Shown piece by piece: positions 52,800 through 60,919 of a stretch of DNA of 64,000 nt. The notes below the pieces were generated by a model, which was not told the origin of the DNA, made no database searches, and worked only from the letters and a program-made list of their open reading frames with translations. Numbering within the stretch: the stretch's first letter is position 1; the number at the start of each line of letters is the position of its first letter. The DNA comes from Martelella lutilitoris (GTDB taxonomy: Bacteria; Pseudomonadota; Alphaproteobacteria; Rhizobiales; Rhizobiaceae), in assembly GCF_005924265.1 (NCBI RefSeq), contig NZ_VCLB01000003.1:248001-312000 (forward strand), read 5' to 3'. The translations under genes were made by a program, and so were the position numbers.

Positions 52800-54316
52800 C
52801 AGACAGCCTCCCTTTTCTCGGCCGCCGATGTGGCGATCGCCTTGACGATGTTTTCCGTGGCGATTTCTGCCCCCGTCAGTTCGGCGACATGGCGGCGGTC
52901 GCGCACGACGATGACCCGGTCGGAGACCGCAATCAGTTCGTCGAGCTCGGAGGAAATGATCAGGATCGACATGCCCTCGGCCGTGATCTGGTGAATGAGA
53001 TGAAGGATCTCGGCATGCGCCCCGACATCGATGCCGCGCGTCGGCTCATCGAGAATGAGGAAGCGCGGGTTCATCGCCAGCCAGCGGGCAAGCACCACCT
53101 TCTGCTGGTTGCCGCCCGACAGTTCGCCGACCGGCTTTTCCGCGCTCGAGGTGCGGATGTCGAGCTTTTCGATATAGTCGGCGGCAAGCCGCGCCTGTTC
53201 GCCCCGGCTGATCGGTCGCGCCCAGCCGCGCCGGGCCTGCAGCGCCAAGGCGATGTTCTCGCGCACCGAGAGATCGGCGATGATGCCGTCGGTCTTGCGG
53301 TCTTCCGGGGCAAAGCCGAAGCCCGCGGCGATCGCATCGCGCGGGCTGCCGATCGAGATCTTGCCATTGTCGTCGGAGACCGTTCCCGACTGGGCGGTGC
53401 GCACGCCGAAGATGAGTTCGGCCGTTTCCGTGCGGCCCGAGCCCAGAAGGCCGGCAAGGCCGATGACCTCGCCCTGGTGCACCTCGAGATCGAAGGGTTC
53501 GACGAAATTCCTCCGCCCGACGCCCTTGAAGCTGAGAAGCGGCTTTTCGCTGACCCGGCCTTTGGTGTCGCGCCGGACGCCGATCTCCTCGGCCTCGTCA
53601 AGTTCGCGGCCGAGCATGTGGGAAATCAGCCGGACCCGATCGAGTTCGGCCGTCTTTTCGGTGGTGATCTTGCAGCCGTTTCGAAGCACCGTCAGCCGGT
53701 CCGTCAGCTCGAAAACCTGGTCGAGGAAATGCGAGACGAAAATGATGCCGAGCCCCTTGTCGCGCAATTGCCGGACGACATCGAACAGCATTTCGACCTC
53801 GCGCGTATCAAGGCTTGCGGTTGGCTCGTCGAGGATCAGCACCTTGCCGGACAGCGCCACCGCGCGGGCTATCGCGACGATCTGCTGGACGGCGACGGAA
53901 TAGCTGCCAAGGTCGCGGTTGACGTCGATATCGAGGCCGTAGCCTTCCAGCATCGCCTCGGCATCGCGGCGCATGGCGCCCCCGTCGATAATGCCGAAGC
54001 GGCGTTTTTCGCGTCCGAAGACGAGGTTCTGGGCAACGGTCAGGTTCGGCAGAAGGTTGACCTCCTGGTAGACTGTGCCGATGCCGAGATCCTGCGCTTC
54101 CAGCGTGGAGCGCGGCGAGATGGTCTCGCCGTTCAGCGTGATGACGCCCGAATCGCGGCTATAGGCCCCGGTCAGGCATTTGATGAGGGTCGATTTGCCG
54201 GCGCCGTTTTCGCCGAGGAGGGCGTGCACCTCGCCGGCTTCAAGCTCGAAGGAGACGTCATCGAGCGCCTTCATGCCGACAAAGGTCTTGGTCAGGTTTT
54301 TGATTGTCAGAAGCAT
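52799..54316 (-). CDS. ytfR: Sugar ABC transporter ATP-binding protein (YtfR-like, two ABC domains)
   Basis: Tandem ATPase of 505 residues as in RbsA/MglA. Domain 1 has GENGAGKST (Walker A, near 35) and LILDEPTASLD; its signature region is modified (YSVAVQQIVAIARAV). Domain 2 has the usual degenerate Walker A (GLLGSGRTET), a good LSGGNQQKVVLARWL signature and LILDEPTRGIDVG. Substrate type follows from the YtfQ-like receptor. Transcribed from ytfQ across a 94-base gap with a hairpin. Confidence 0.92.
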   Translation of the reverse strand: MLLTIKNLTKTFVGMKALDDVSFELEAGEVHALLGENGAGKSTLIKCLTGAYSRDSGVITLNGETISPRSTLEAQDLGIGTVYQEVNLLPNLTVAQNLVFGREKRRFGIIDGGAMRRDAEAMLEGYGLDIDVNRDLGSYSVAVQQIVAIARAVALSGKVLILDEPTASLDTREVEMLFDVVRQLRDKGLGIIFVSHFLDQVFELTDRLTVLRNGCKITTEKTAELDRVRLISHMLGRELDEAEEIGVRRDTKGRVSEKPLLSFKGVGRRNFVEPFDLEVHQGEVIGLAGLLGSGRTETAELIFGVRTAQSGTVSDDNGKISIGSPRDAIAAGFGFAPEDRKTDGIIADLSVRENIALALQARRGWARPISRGEQARLAADYIEKLDIRTSSAEKPVGELSGGNQQKVVLARWLAMNPRFLILDEPTRGIDVGAHAEILHLIHQITAEGMSILIISSELDELIAVSDRVIVVRDRRHVAELTGAEIATENIVKAIATSAAEKREAV

Positions 54317-54364
54317 TTCCCAGCACCTTGGATCGATCGCGCGGCGCCATGATCATGAACCGAG

Positions 54365-54392
54365 GCGGCCGGGACCCTGGAGTCCCGACCGC
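54365..54392 (-). terminator. Hairpin between ytfQ and ytfR
   Basis: GCGGCCGGGAC (54365-54375) pairs with GTCCCGACCGC (54382-54392) with one mismatch around a six-base loop, 18 bases after the ytfQ stop. No T-run follows. As with the polyamine-type operon, it should favour binding-protein mRNA over the downstream genes. Confidence 0.65.
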
Positions 54393-54410
54393 ACCCGGGA
54401 GGAAGCGGAC

Positions 54411-55361
54411 TTAGTAGCCGAGGCCCTTGCGGCGCTCGTATTCGCCCTGCGGATCGTCAGCCTGGGTGTAAAGCTTGGATTCCGTCTGGATGAATTTCGG
54501 CGGCATGGTGCCGTCGGCCCAATAGGCTTCCAGCGCATCGAAGGCGGGACCAGCCATGTTCGGCGTCAGTTCCACAGTGGCATTGACCTCGCCTGCGGCC
54601 ATGGCCTGGAAGTAATCCGGCACGGCGTCGATGGCGACGACCAGAATGTCGGAACCGGGTTTCAGGCCGGCTTCCTTGATCGCCTGGATGGCGCCGACGG
54701 CCATGTCGTCATTATGGGCATAGAGCGCGCAGATATCCGCGCCGCCGTTTTCGGCCTGCAGGAAGCTTTCCATGACTTCCTTACCCTGCGAGCGGGTGAA
54801 ATCGCCGGTCTGGCTGCGGACGATCTCGATATTGTCATGGCCTTCCAGCGAATTGCGGAAACCGGTCGCGCGGTCGATGGCCGGCGACGAGCCGGTCGTG
54901 CCCTGGAGCTCGACAACGCGGCACGGCTCGTCGCCGACCGTATCCACCAGCCACTGGCCGGCCACTTCGCCCTCATGCACGAGGTTGGAGCCGACCGCCG
55001 TCAGGTAGAGGTCATCGGAACTGTCGACCTGGCGGTCGAGCAGGACCACCGGAATGTCGGCATCCTTTGCCTCTTCCAGCGCCGAATCCCAACCGGTGGC
55101 AACGACCGGGGCGAGCAGGATGGCGTCGACGCCCTGCGCGACGAAGGCGCGGATCGCGGCGATCTGGTTTTCCTGTTTCTGCTGGGCATCGGAGAATTTC
55201 AGGTCGATGCCGCGTTCTTCCGCCTGCTGCTTGGTCAACGTCGTTTCGGCCGCGCGCCAGCCCGATTCCGAGCCGATCTGCGAAAAGCCGACCGTCTGCG
55301 CCGATGCGGCGGTCGCAGCGAGGGTGAAGGCGGCGACGCCTGCTAGAAATATCGATTTCAT
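54411..55361 (-). CDS. ytfQ: Sugar ABC transporter substrate-binding protein (YtfQ-like)
   Basis: Periplasmic receptor of 316 residues, type I fold. The signal peptide ends in ATAASAQ after about 21 residues. The mature start TVGFSQIGSESGWRAAETTLTK, VDAILLAPVVATGWDSALEEAKDADIPVVLLDRQVD and DICALYAHNDDMAVGAIQAIKEAG closely follow the YtfQ pattern for galactofuranose or L-arabinofuranose. The arabinose enzymes in the same operon favour arabinose. GGGAGGA precedes ATG 55361. Confidence 0.93.
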   Translation of the reverse strand: MKSIFLAGVAAFTLAATAASAQTVGFSQIGSESGWRAAETTLTKQQAEERGIDLKFSDAQQKQENQIAAIRAFVAQGVDAILLAPVVATGWDSALEEAKDADIPVVLLDRQVDSSDDLYLTAVGSNLVHEGEVAGQWLVDTVGDEPCRVVELQGTTGSSPAIDRATGFRNSLEGHDNIEIVRSQTGDFTRSQGKEVMESFLQAENGGADICALYAHNDDMAVGAIQAIKEAGLKPGSDILVVAIDAVPDYFQAMAAGEVNATVELTPNMAGPAFDALEAYWADGTMPPKFIQTESKLYTQADDPQGEYERRKGLGY

Positions 55362-55585
55362 CAGTTTTGTCCTCCCGTTAGGAACAGATGGCAATCATGA
55401 TTGCCGTTCCGGCACCGGCCTCCTCCGGATGGGGAGACCCTGCCTATCGGCCCTTGCGGCCGATCCATCGCAATGCCAAGGTTGACACGGTTTTCGGCCT
55501 TTCCTCCCGGCGAAACCGTGTCGCCCTGCCGCAGAAAGGAAGGGGTGATCCACCCGCTTTTTCTGCGCTAAAAGGGCCCTGCGAC

Positions 55586-55650
55586 GAGGGAATTCTTGCA
55601 ATTTCCCTCCATACGGACAAATGAATAATCGTGTTTCTGATATAGCAGAA
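55586..55650. promoter_or_regulatory. Divergent control region between ytfQ and the LysR gene
   Basis: The 294 bases between the two starts contain no gene. Two symmetric sites stand out: GAGGGAATT with AATTTCCCTC (55586-55594, 55600-55609) and TTCTG-N6-CAGAA (55635-55650), which also satisfies the T-N11-A rule of LysR boxes and lies just before the LysR start. Both are candidate operators for the neighbouring regulator. Confidence 0.5.
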
Positions 55651-55655
55651 TTGGT

Positions 55656-56660
55656 ATGGATATCATGGCGCATGACCTACGCCAGAAAAGTCAGGACGAG
55701 TTCATCCGCCGCGGACTGCGGTTCTCGCAGATGCGCCTGATCGCGCTTCTCGACCGCAAGGGGCAGATCTCTTCGGCGGCGGCGCAGCTGGGGATGACCC
55801 AGTCGGCAGCCTCGCGTCTTCTGTCGGAGCTTGAACACACCGTCGGGGCGAAGCTTTACGAGCGCCACGGGCGCGGGGTCGTCTTGAGCGAGGCCGGGCA
55901 GGCGATGGCGCGCCAGGCGCTGATCATCCTCAACCAGCTTGACAGCGCTCACCAGGAGATATCGCAGATCGTCGACGGCGCGCGCGGCCAGGTGCGCATT
56001 GGCGCGGTGACCGGGCCCTCGATGCAGCTTGTGCTGCCGGTGATCCGCGAACTCAGGGAGAACTATCCCGAGATCGAGCTTTCGGTGCTGGTCGACACCT
56101 CCGACAAGCTGGCCGAGGCGCTCTTCTCCCACAATCTCGATTTCTATATCGGCCGCCTGCCGGAGGAGGTGGACGCCAAGTCGGTGACCATGCGTCCGCT
56201 CGGCGTCGAGCCGATCAACATGATTGCCCGCACCGGCCACCCGCTTTGCGACAAGGGCCCGATCTCGATCGGCGAATGCCTTGATTATGACTGGGTGCTG
56301 CAACCGGTCGGGGCGCCGATGCGCCGCTCGATCGAGGCGCATCTTCTGGCCAACGGCTTCACCCTGCCCCGCCATGTCTTTGTCACCACCTCGCCGCTTC
56401 TGTCGCTCGCCATCATCGCGGATACGGACGCCGTGACGCCTGTTGCCCGGCCGGTGGCGGACTTTCTGCACATCGACGGCAGGCTGGGGGCGGCGATCTG
56501 CCAGTTGCCCGTGCGCGAAAGCATCGATGTCAGCCCCTATTCGATCATCCAGCGGGTGACCGCCGTCCAGCCGCCGCCGGTTGAGCGGGTGCTGGCGCTG
56601 ATCGACCGGGAAATCAAGCGGAGGCCCGAGCAGTTCCCCGAGGACCTGATCGGCCGGTGA
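55656..56660 (+). CDS. LysR-family regulator (GbpR-like)
   Basis: Regulator of 334 residues with a helix-turn-helix at about 20-80 (RFSQMRLIALLDRKGQISSAAAQLGMTQSAASRLLSELE) and an effector domain starting GQVRIGAVTGPSMQLVLPVIREL. It resembles GbpR of Agrobacterium, which controls a periplasmic sugar-binding-protein gene (chvE) in response to L-arabinose, galactose or fucose. Divergent from ytfQ and followed by a sugar 1-dehydrogenase gene, the same layout as gbpR loci. ATG 55656 or 55665 may be used. Confidence 0.88.
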   Translation: MDIMAHDLRQKSQDEFIRRGLRFSQMRLIALLDRKGQISSAAAQLGMTQSAASRLLSELEHTVGAKLYERHGRGVVLSEAGQAMARQALIILNQLDSAHQEISQIVDGARGQVRIGAVTGPSMQLVLPVIRELRENYPEIELSVLVDTSDKLAEALFSHNLDFYIGRLPEEVDAKSVTMRPLGVEPINMIARTGHPLCDKGPISIGECLDYDWVLQPVGAPMRRSIEAHLLANGFTLPRHVFVTTSPLLSLAIIADTDAVTPVARPVADFLHIDGRLGAAICQLPVRESIDVSPYSIIQRVTAVQPPPVERVLALIDREIKRRPEQFPEDLIGR

Positions 56661-56754
56661 AAGTCGCGCCGGCTCTTTTCAACGGAGCGCAAGCGCGCTA
56701 ACGGTGATGGGCAGGCTTGCCGCGTCTTCCGCCTGCCGAGGCATCGAGGACAGT

Positions 56755-57681
56755 ATGAGCGCTTTAAAGATCGCGATTGTCGGTTACGGCAAGATCGCCG
56801 TTGAAGAGCATCGCCCGGCGATCGACCGAGCCCGTGATTTCGAGCTTGCGGCGATTGTCACCAAAGGCGCCGCGCCTGCCGATCTTCCCGTCTTTTCCGA
56901 TCTTGCCGGCCTTTTCGACAAGGGGCCGGCGGTCGATTGCGTGGCGCTCTGCGTGCCGACGGCCGCGCGCTATGCGCTAGCCGCAGAGGCGCTTGAGGCG
57001 GGCAAGCACGTGCTGCTGGAAAAGCCGCCGGCCGTGACGCTGGAGGAGATCGAGACGCTGCGGCAAAATGCAGCGGCAAAGGGGCTGTCGCTGTTTGCAG
57101 CCTGGCATTCGCGCTTTGCCCCGGGCATTGCCACGGCGCGTGACCTGCTCCTGGATGCCCATATCCGTTCGGTGAGGCTGACCTGGAAGGAAGATGTGCG
57201 CCGCTGGCATCCGGACCAGAGCTGGATCTTCGAGCCGGAAAGCCTCGGCGTCTTCGACATGGGTATCAACGGCCTGTCGCTCGCCTCGGCGGTGCTGCCG
57301 GCCCCCTTCGCCGTGCAGGGCGCGAGGCTCGCATATCCGGAGAACCGAAGGGTGCCGGTGGCGGCCGAGCTCGACATCGCCATGGACGGCTGCGACAATT
57401 TTTCCGCCGCCTTTGACTGGAACCATCAGGGCGCGGACGACAAGGCGCTCGAGGTCGAGACCGACCGGGGCATGCTTCTGCTGGACCGCAGCGGCGAACG
57501 GCTCGCCTTTAACGGCGCCCTGCTTCTCGACAGGCGGCAGCAGGAATATCAGGCCGTCTACAGCCGTTTCGCCGCATTGGTCGGCAGCGGCGAAAGCGAC
57601 GTCGACGCGACCCCGCTCGGTCAAGTCGAAGAGGCGTTCGCGAGAGCCGAGAAAAAGACGACAGAGCCGTTCTTCGGCTGA
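56755..57681 (+). CDS. L-arabinose/D-galactose 1-dehydrogenase-like Gfo/Idh oxidoreductase
   Basis: NAD(P)-dependent dehydrogenase of 308 residues. It starts KIAIVGYGKIAVEEHRPAID and carries VLLEKPPAVTLEE near residue 90, followed by LFAAWHSRFAPGIATARDLL and VRLTWKEDVRRWHPDQSWIFEPESLGVFDMGINGLSL. That last stretch is strongly reminiscent of bacterial L-arabinose 1-dehydrogenase and D-galactose 1-dehydrogenase, which oxidise the sugar to its lactone. The start has GAGGAC upstream; a longer frame from 56704 is not supported. Co-directional with the LysR gene, converging on the Slam-like gene three bases from its stop. Confidence 0.85.
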   Translation: MSALKIAIVGYGKIAVEEHRPAIDRARDFELAAIVTKGAAPADLPVFSDLAGLFDKGPAVDCVALCVPTAARYALAAEALEAGKHVLLEKPPAVTLEEIETLRQNAAAKGLSLFAAWHSRFAPGIATARDLLLDAHIRSVRLTWKEDVRRWHPDQSWIFEPESLGVFDMGINGLSLASAVLPAPFAVQGARLAYPENRRVPVAAELDIAMDGCDNFSAAFDWNHQGADDKALEVETDRGMLLLDRSGERLAFNGALLLDRRQQEYQAVYSRFAALVGSGESDVDATPLGQVEEAFARAEKKTTEPFFG

Positions 57682-57683
57682 GG

Positions 57684-58994
57684 TCAGAACTGCTTGGTGA
57701 CGAACAGCGAGACCGTGCTCTTGTCGTATTCGTAGAGCTCGACATTGGAGAAATTCTTCGAATAGGCATATTCGAGGCGCGGCGCGAAGCCTTTCATCGC
57801 AAGGGTGCGGAAGGTCGCGCCGACGGCAATATCGAGCCTTCGGTCAAGCCGCGATTTCGTCATCAGCGGAAAATCGCCCTCATAATCGCGCAGCGTGCCG
57901 GCGACCTCGATATCGGTCAGAATGCCGCCCGACCATTCGCGGGCATATTTGGCATTGATGTTGTAGCCGTAATAGGAGTTGAAGTCCTTCTCGGCGGAGA
58001 CATAGTTGAACCCGCCGCCCATGCGGATGCTGCTCGACGGCGTCAGCGCATAGCGGTGGTTGATGCTCATGCCGGCCTCATAGCCGTCATAGGCGTCCAT
58101 GTCGTGGTAATCGAGCCACTGGAACGAGAAATTGGCCGACGTGACCCCGAACGGTCCGAAGGAACGGCGCACCGAAAACACCGGCCCGTAGCCGACACGG
58201 TAGGGCTCATTGCCCATCAGCACATATTCCGCTGCCATGCCGCCGCTGAAAATCCAAGGATCATTGCGCCAGGACAGCTGCGAGAACCCGCCGAACTGGG
58301 TCTGGTTATAGGCCTTTTCCTTGTAGGCAAGTCCGGTGACGGAGCCGCCGAAGGTGAGCGACAGGTCGTCGACGAGATCGAATGAGTAGGTGCCGTTGAC
58401 GCCGTAATTGAGGCCGACGCCGCTTTCCGCCCGGGTGCCGGGCGCAAGCGGAATGCCGCCGACATGAACAAGGCTCTGATCCGTGGCGTTGGAAATGTTG
58501 GTGCTCGGCGCAATCGCGAGAAAGCCGCCGAGCGTCCAGGGCCGGTCGATATTAACCCGGTCGATGAAGTCCTCGTAGAAGGAGCGGAGCGATTCGCTCG
58601 GCGCATTGTCGGCGAGAAGCGAGAAGTGATAGATCGCCGCCTTCTTCTCGCCCATCAGCGCCAGCGTATGGGCAAGCTCCTGTCGCACGCGGGAAAAATC
58701 CGGCTTCTTGTCGAGAACGCCGCGCATCAGGATCGCCGCTTCCCTGAAGTGGCCCTCATGCTTGAGGATCAGCGCATAGGTGAATTGCTGGGAAAGCGCG
58801 GAGAGTTCCGGATCAGCCGAAAGCTCAGCCGAAAGCGCCATGGCCTGTTCATACTGGCCGCTCTCGATCAGCACCTTGATCTGCGGAAACGGATTGACGG
58901 CCGCTGCGGCGCTGCCGGCGGCAAGAAGCGCCAGCAGACAGGCAAAAAGCCCACCCGCCAGGCTCAAGCGCAACAAGATCAGAAAACGCCCCAT
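57684..58994 (-). CDS. Slam-like outer-membrane protein (TPR plus DUF560 barrel)
   Basis: Predicted surface lipoprotein assembly modulator. Of 436 residues, a signal peptide covers about 1-30 (ending AAAAV). Residues 35-150 are helical repeats of TPR type (IESGQYEQAMALSAEL, GHFREAAILMRGVLDKKPDFSRVRQELAHTLALMGEKKAAIYHFSLL). From about 160 alternating beta strands form a barrel ending in SVLFVTKQF-like VSLFVTKQF with terminal phenylalanine. This two-part architecture matches Slam proteins that export TbpB-type lipoproteins. GGGAA lies before ATG 58994; TTG 59012 is an alternative. The lipoprotein gene upstream is the likely client. Confidence 0.78.
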   Translation of the reverse strand: MGRFLILLRLSLAGGLFACLLALLAAGSAAAAVNPFPQIKVLIESGQYEQAMALSAELSADPELSALSQQFTYALILKHEGHFREAAILMRGVLDKKPDFSRVRQELAHTLALMGEKKAAIYHFSLLADNAPSESLRSFYEDFIDRVNIDRPWTLGGFLAIAPSTNISNATDQSLVHVGGIPLAPGTRAESGVGLNYGVNGTYSFDLVDDLSLTFGGSVTGLAYKEKAYNQTQFGGFSQLSWRNDPWIFSGGMAAEYVLMGNEPYRVGYGPVFSVRRSFGPFGVTSANFSFQWLDYHDMDAYDGYEAGMSINHRYALTPSSSIRMGGGFNYVSAEKDFNSYYGYNINAKYAREWSGGILTDIEVAGTLRDYEGDFPLMTKSRLDRRLDIAVGATFRTLAMKGFAPRLEYAYSKNFSNVELYEYDKSTVSLFVTKQF

Positions 58995-59031
58995 GAAATT
59001 CCCGGAACTCAAAACACGATACCGAAGGTGA

Positions 59032-59054
59032 CGGGCCGGCAGAAAGCCGGCCCG
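59032..59054 (-). terminator. Perfect 9-bp hairpin between lipoprotein and Slam-like genes
   Basis: CGGGCCGGC (59032-59040) and GCCGGCCCG (59046-59054) with an AGAAA loop, 26 bases after the lipoprotein stop. No T-run on the minus strand. It would reduce expression of the exporter relative to its client. Confidence 0.65.
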
Positions 59055-59079
59055 CCGCTATGCGCAAAGGCGCTGAAAC

Positions 59080-59892
59080 TCAGTTCCGTTCGCCGACAAA
59101 CGTTCCGACCATGCCGGCCCCGGCATCGGCCCGCGCGCCGTTGACCTGGTAGGTTCCGGCAATGCCGGCGGCGCGATTGCCGTAAAACGCGCCGTTGACG
59201 CGGGAATTGGCCTGATCGACGTTGAGATAGTCATTGCCGACGGCGATCGAATTGGCATTGGAGTTGAACTCCGAGCCGGCGATCGTCGCCTGGAAGGTGA
59301 CGTCGCCCACCTGTGTGTCCATCGCACCGGCCAGCTGTCCGCTGCCGAAGTCCACATTGGCGTTGAACGAGCCGTCGATATAGTCGAGATACTCGCCCGG
59401 AAGCGCCGCCGCGCCGAGATGTTGGCCGGAATAGGTCGCACGTCCGCTGAGCGGCATGTTGCCGGGCGCGGTCACGCCATCGGTTGCCCGGAAGGCCATT
59501 CCCACCACATTGTCATCCCAGGTGTCGGCATCGATGAAGGCCACGACCGGACCGTCCTTGATCCCGTCAACGCCGAAATAGCCGAGCCGCATATAGGCTT
59601 CCGCGCCATCGCCGAGATTGGCCGTGTAGCCATCGCCGTCGGGATAGAAGAGCGCCGTTTCGCCTGCGTCGGGACCGCCGGTGATCTCGACGCCGACCGT
59701 GCCGTCGCCATTCATCTGGATATTGGCCGACGCCGATCCCGAACCCCTTACGGCTTCGTTCCAGGTGTCGAAATCCGAATAATAACCGAGCGCGTTCGGC
59801 GCGAGCGGCCCCCCGCCGCCTCCGCCGCCGCTGCAGCCGGCGAGGGCAATAAGCGCAATTGTCCCCATCAGCGCCGTCATCGATGATTTCAT
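59080..59892 (-). CDS. Surface-type lipoprotein with TbpB-like beta-barrel domain
   Basis: Lipoprotein of 270 residues. A signal sequence of 19 residues ends in the lipobox LAGC with Cys20, followed by SGGGGGGG, a glycine anchor seen in many transferrin-binding-protein-B-like proteins. The C-terminal half has the handle/barrel pattern: VDFGSGQLAGAMDTQVGDVTFQATI, then SRVNGAFYGNRAAGIAGTYQV and a closing MVGTFVGERN, close to the FxG...A.E.GG.F...G.FGa.R signature of TbpBD domains. GGAGAGGGG lies before ATG. It is co-transcribed with the Slam-like gene. The ligand is unknown; no transferrin-like host protein is implied. Confidence 0.8.
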   Translation of the reverse strand: MKSSMTALMGTIALIALAGCSGGGGGGGPLAPNALGYYSDFDTWNEAVRGSGSASANIQMNGDGTVGVEITGGPDAGETALFYPDGDGYTANLGDGAEAYMRLGYFGVDGIKDGPVVAFIDADTWDDNVVGMAFRATDGVTAPGNMPLSGRATYSGQHLGAAALPGEYLDYIDGSFNANVDFGSGQLAGAMDTQVGDVTFQATIAGSEFNSNANSIAVGNDYLNVDQANSRVNGAFYGNRAAGIAGTYQVNGARADAGAGMVGTFVGERN

Positions 59893-60142
59893 GTCCCCTC
59901 TCCTGTCATGCTCTCTTGCGTTGTTAAGAACTTGTAAACCTTCGCAACGGGGCGCGACGCTGTCAACCGCGTCAATCGCTGAAAGCGAGAGGTTCGGGCG
60001 TGTTTCAACCGAAGCCTCAATCTGTCCGGGAAATGGCGACATGCAGCCGGCATCAAGAAAGAGACGGAACCTGACGATTGTCGCCAACCGACATCGATAG
60101 TAGAAGACGCACTCCGGCCGTCGGATGAAGGAGACCTGATCG

Positions 60143-60919
60143 ATGACCAAAGAGAACGCCATGCCGCTTTTTTACAAGAAGCCACAGGTGCTGCGCTTCG
60201 AAGAGCACAAAGGCCTCGGTCTGGTGGCGAGGAATGACTACGCATTCTCCGCCGAGGCGACGGCGATCCCGCTTTCGGTGAGCGAGTTCATGCCGGCCGT
60301 GCGCCACTATCCGATCGTCTTCATCGAGGCTGCCGGCCAGCCGGCCCCGGTCGCCATTGTCGGCCTCAGGGAAGGCCAGAACCTGATGCTGGAGAAGGAC
60401 GGCAGCTGGGCGCCGCATGCCTATGTGCCCGCCTATATCCGCCGCTATCCCTTCATTCTGGTGCAGTCGCCCGATGAGGATACGCGCTATCTCGCCTATG
60501 ACAGCGAAAGCGGGCGGGTGAAGCCGCTTGCCGAGACCCCCGACGCCGCGCCGATCTTCAACGACGACGGCACGGCGAGCAAGACGGTCGCGCCGATGCT
60601 GGAGCTTTGCGAGGCCTACCACCAGCACCGCGCCCAGGACGCGGCCTTCCTGAAGGCGATCGCCGAGGCCGATATCCTGCTCGCCCGCCATGTGGACATG
60701 GAGTTTCCCGACAAGAGCCGCTACCGGCTCGACGGCTTCAGCGTCATCGACCACGAACGCTACCGCAACCTGCCCGCCCGCACGCTCAAGCAGTGGACGG
60801 AGAAGGGCTGGACGGACGCCATCGCGCTACACCTTGCCTCCGCCCAGAACTGGGGGCTGATGATGGAGCGCAACCGGCTGGTCTCCGCCGGCGACAGGGA
60901 CGCGCGCCTAAGGCATTAG
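60143..60919 (+). CDS. SapC family protein
   Basis: A 258-residue protein of the SapC family, named after an S-layer-associated locus. Features are MPLFYKKPQVLRFEEHKGLGL, AIPLSVSEFMPAVRHYPIVF, APVAIVGLREGQNLML, AYVPAYIRRYPFILV and a late LDGFSVIDHERYRNLP. It has no signal peptide. GAAGGAGA precedes ATG 60143. Divergent from the lipoprotein/Slam pair over 250 bases and overlapping the end of the next convergent gene by 12 bases. In other genomes SapC genes accompany outer-membrane receptors, so a cell-surface role is plausible; biochemical function is unknown to me. Confidence 0.88.
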   Translation: MTKENAMPLFYKKPQVLRFEEHKGLGLVARNDYAFSAEATAIPLSVSEFMPAVRHYPIVFIEAAGQPAPVAIVGLREGQNLMLEKDGSWAPHAYVPAYIRRYPFILVQSPDEDTRYLAYDSESGRVKPLAETPDAAPIFNDDGTASKTVAPMLELCEAYHQHRAQDAAFLKAIAEADILLARHVDMEFPDKSRYRLDGFSVIDHERYRNLPARTLKQWTEKGWTDAIALHLASAQNWGLMMERNRLVSAGDRDARLRH

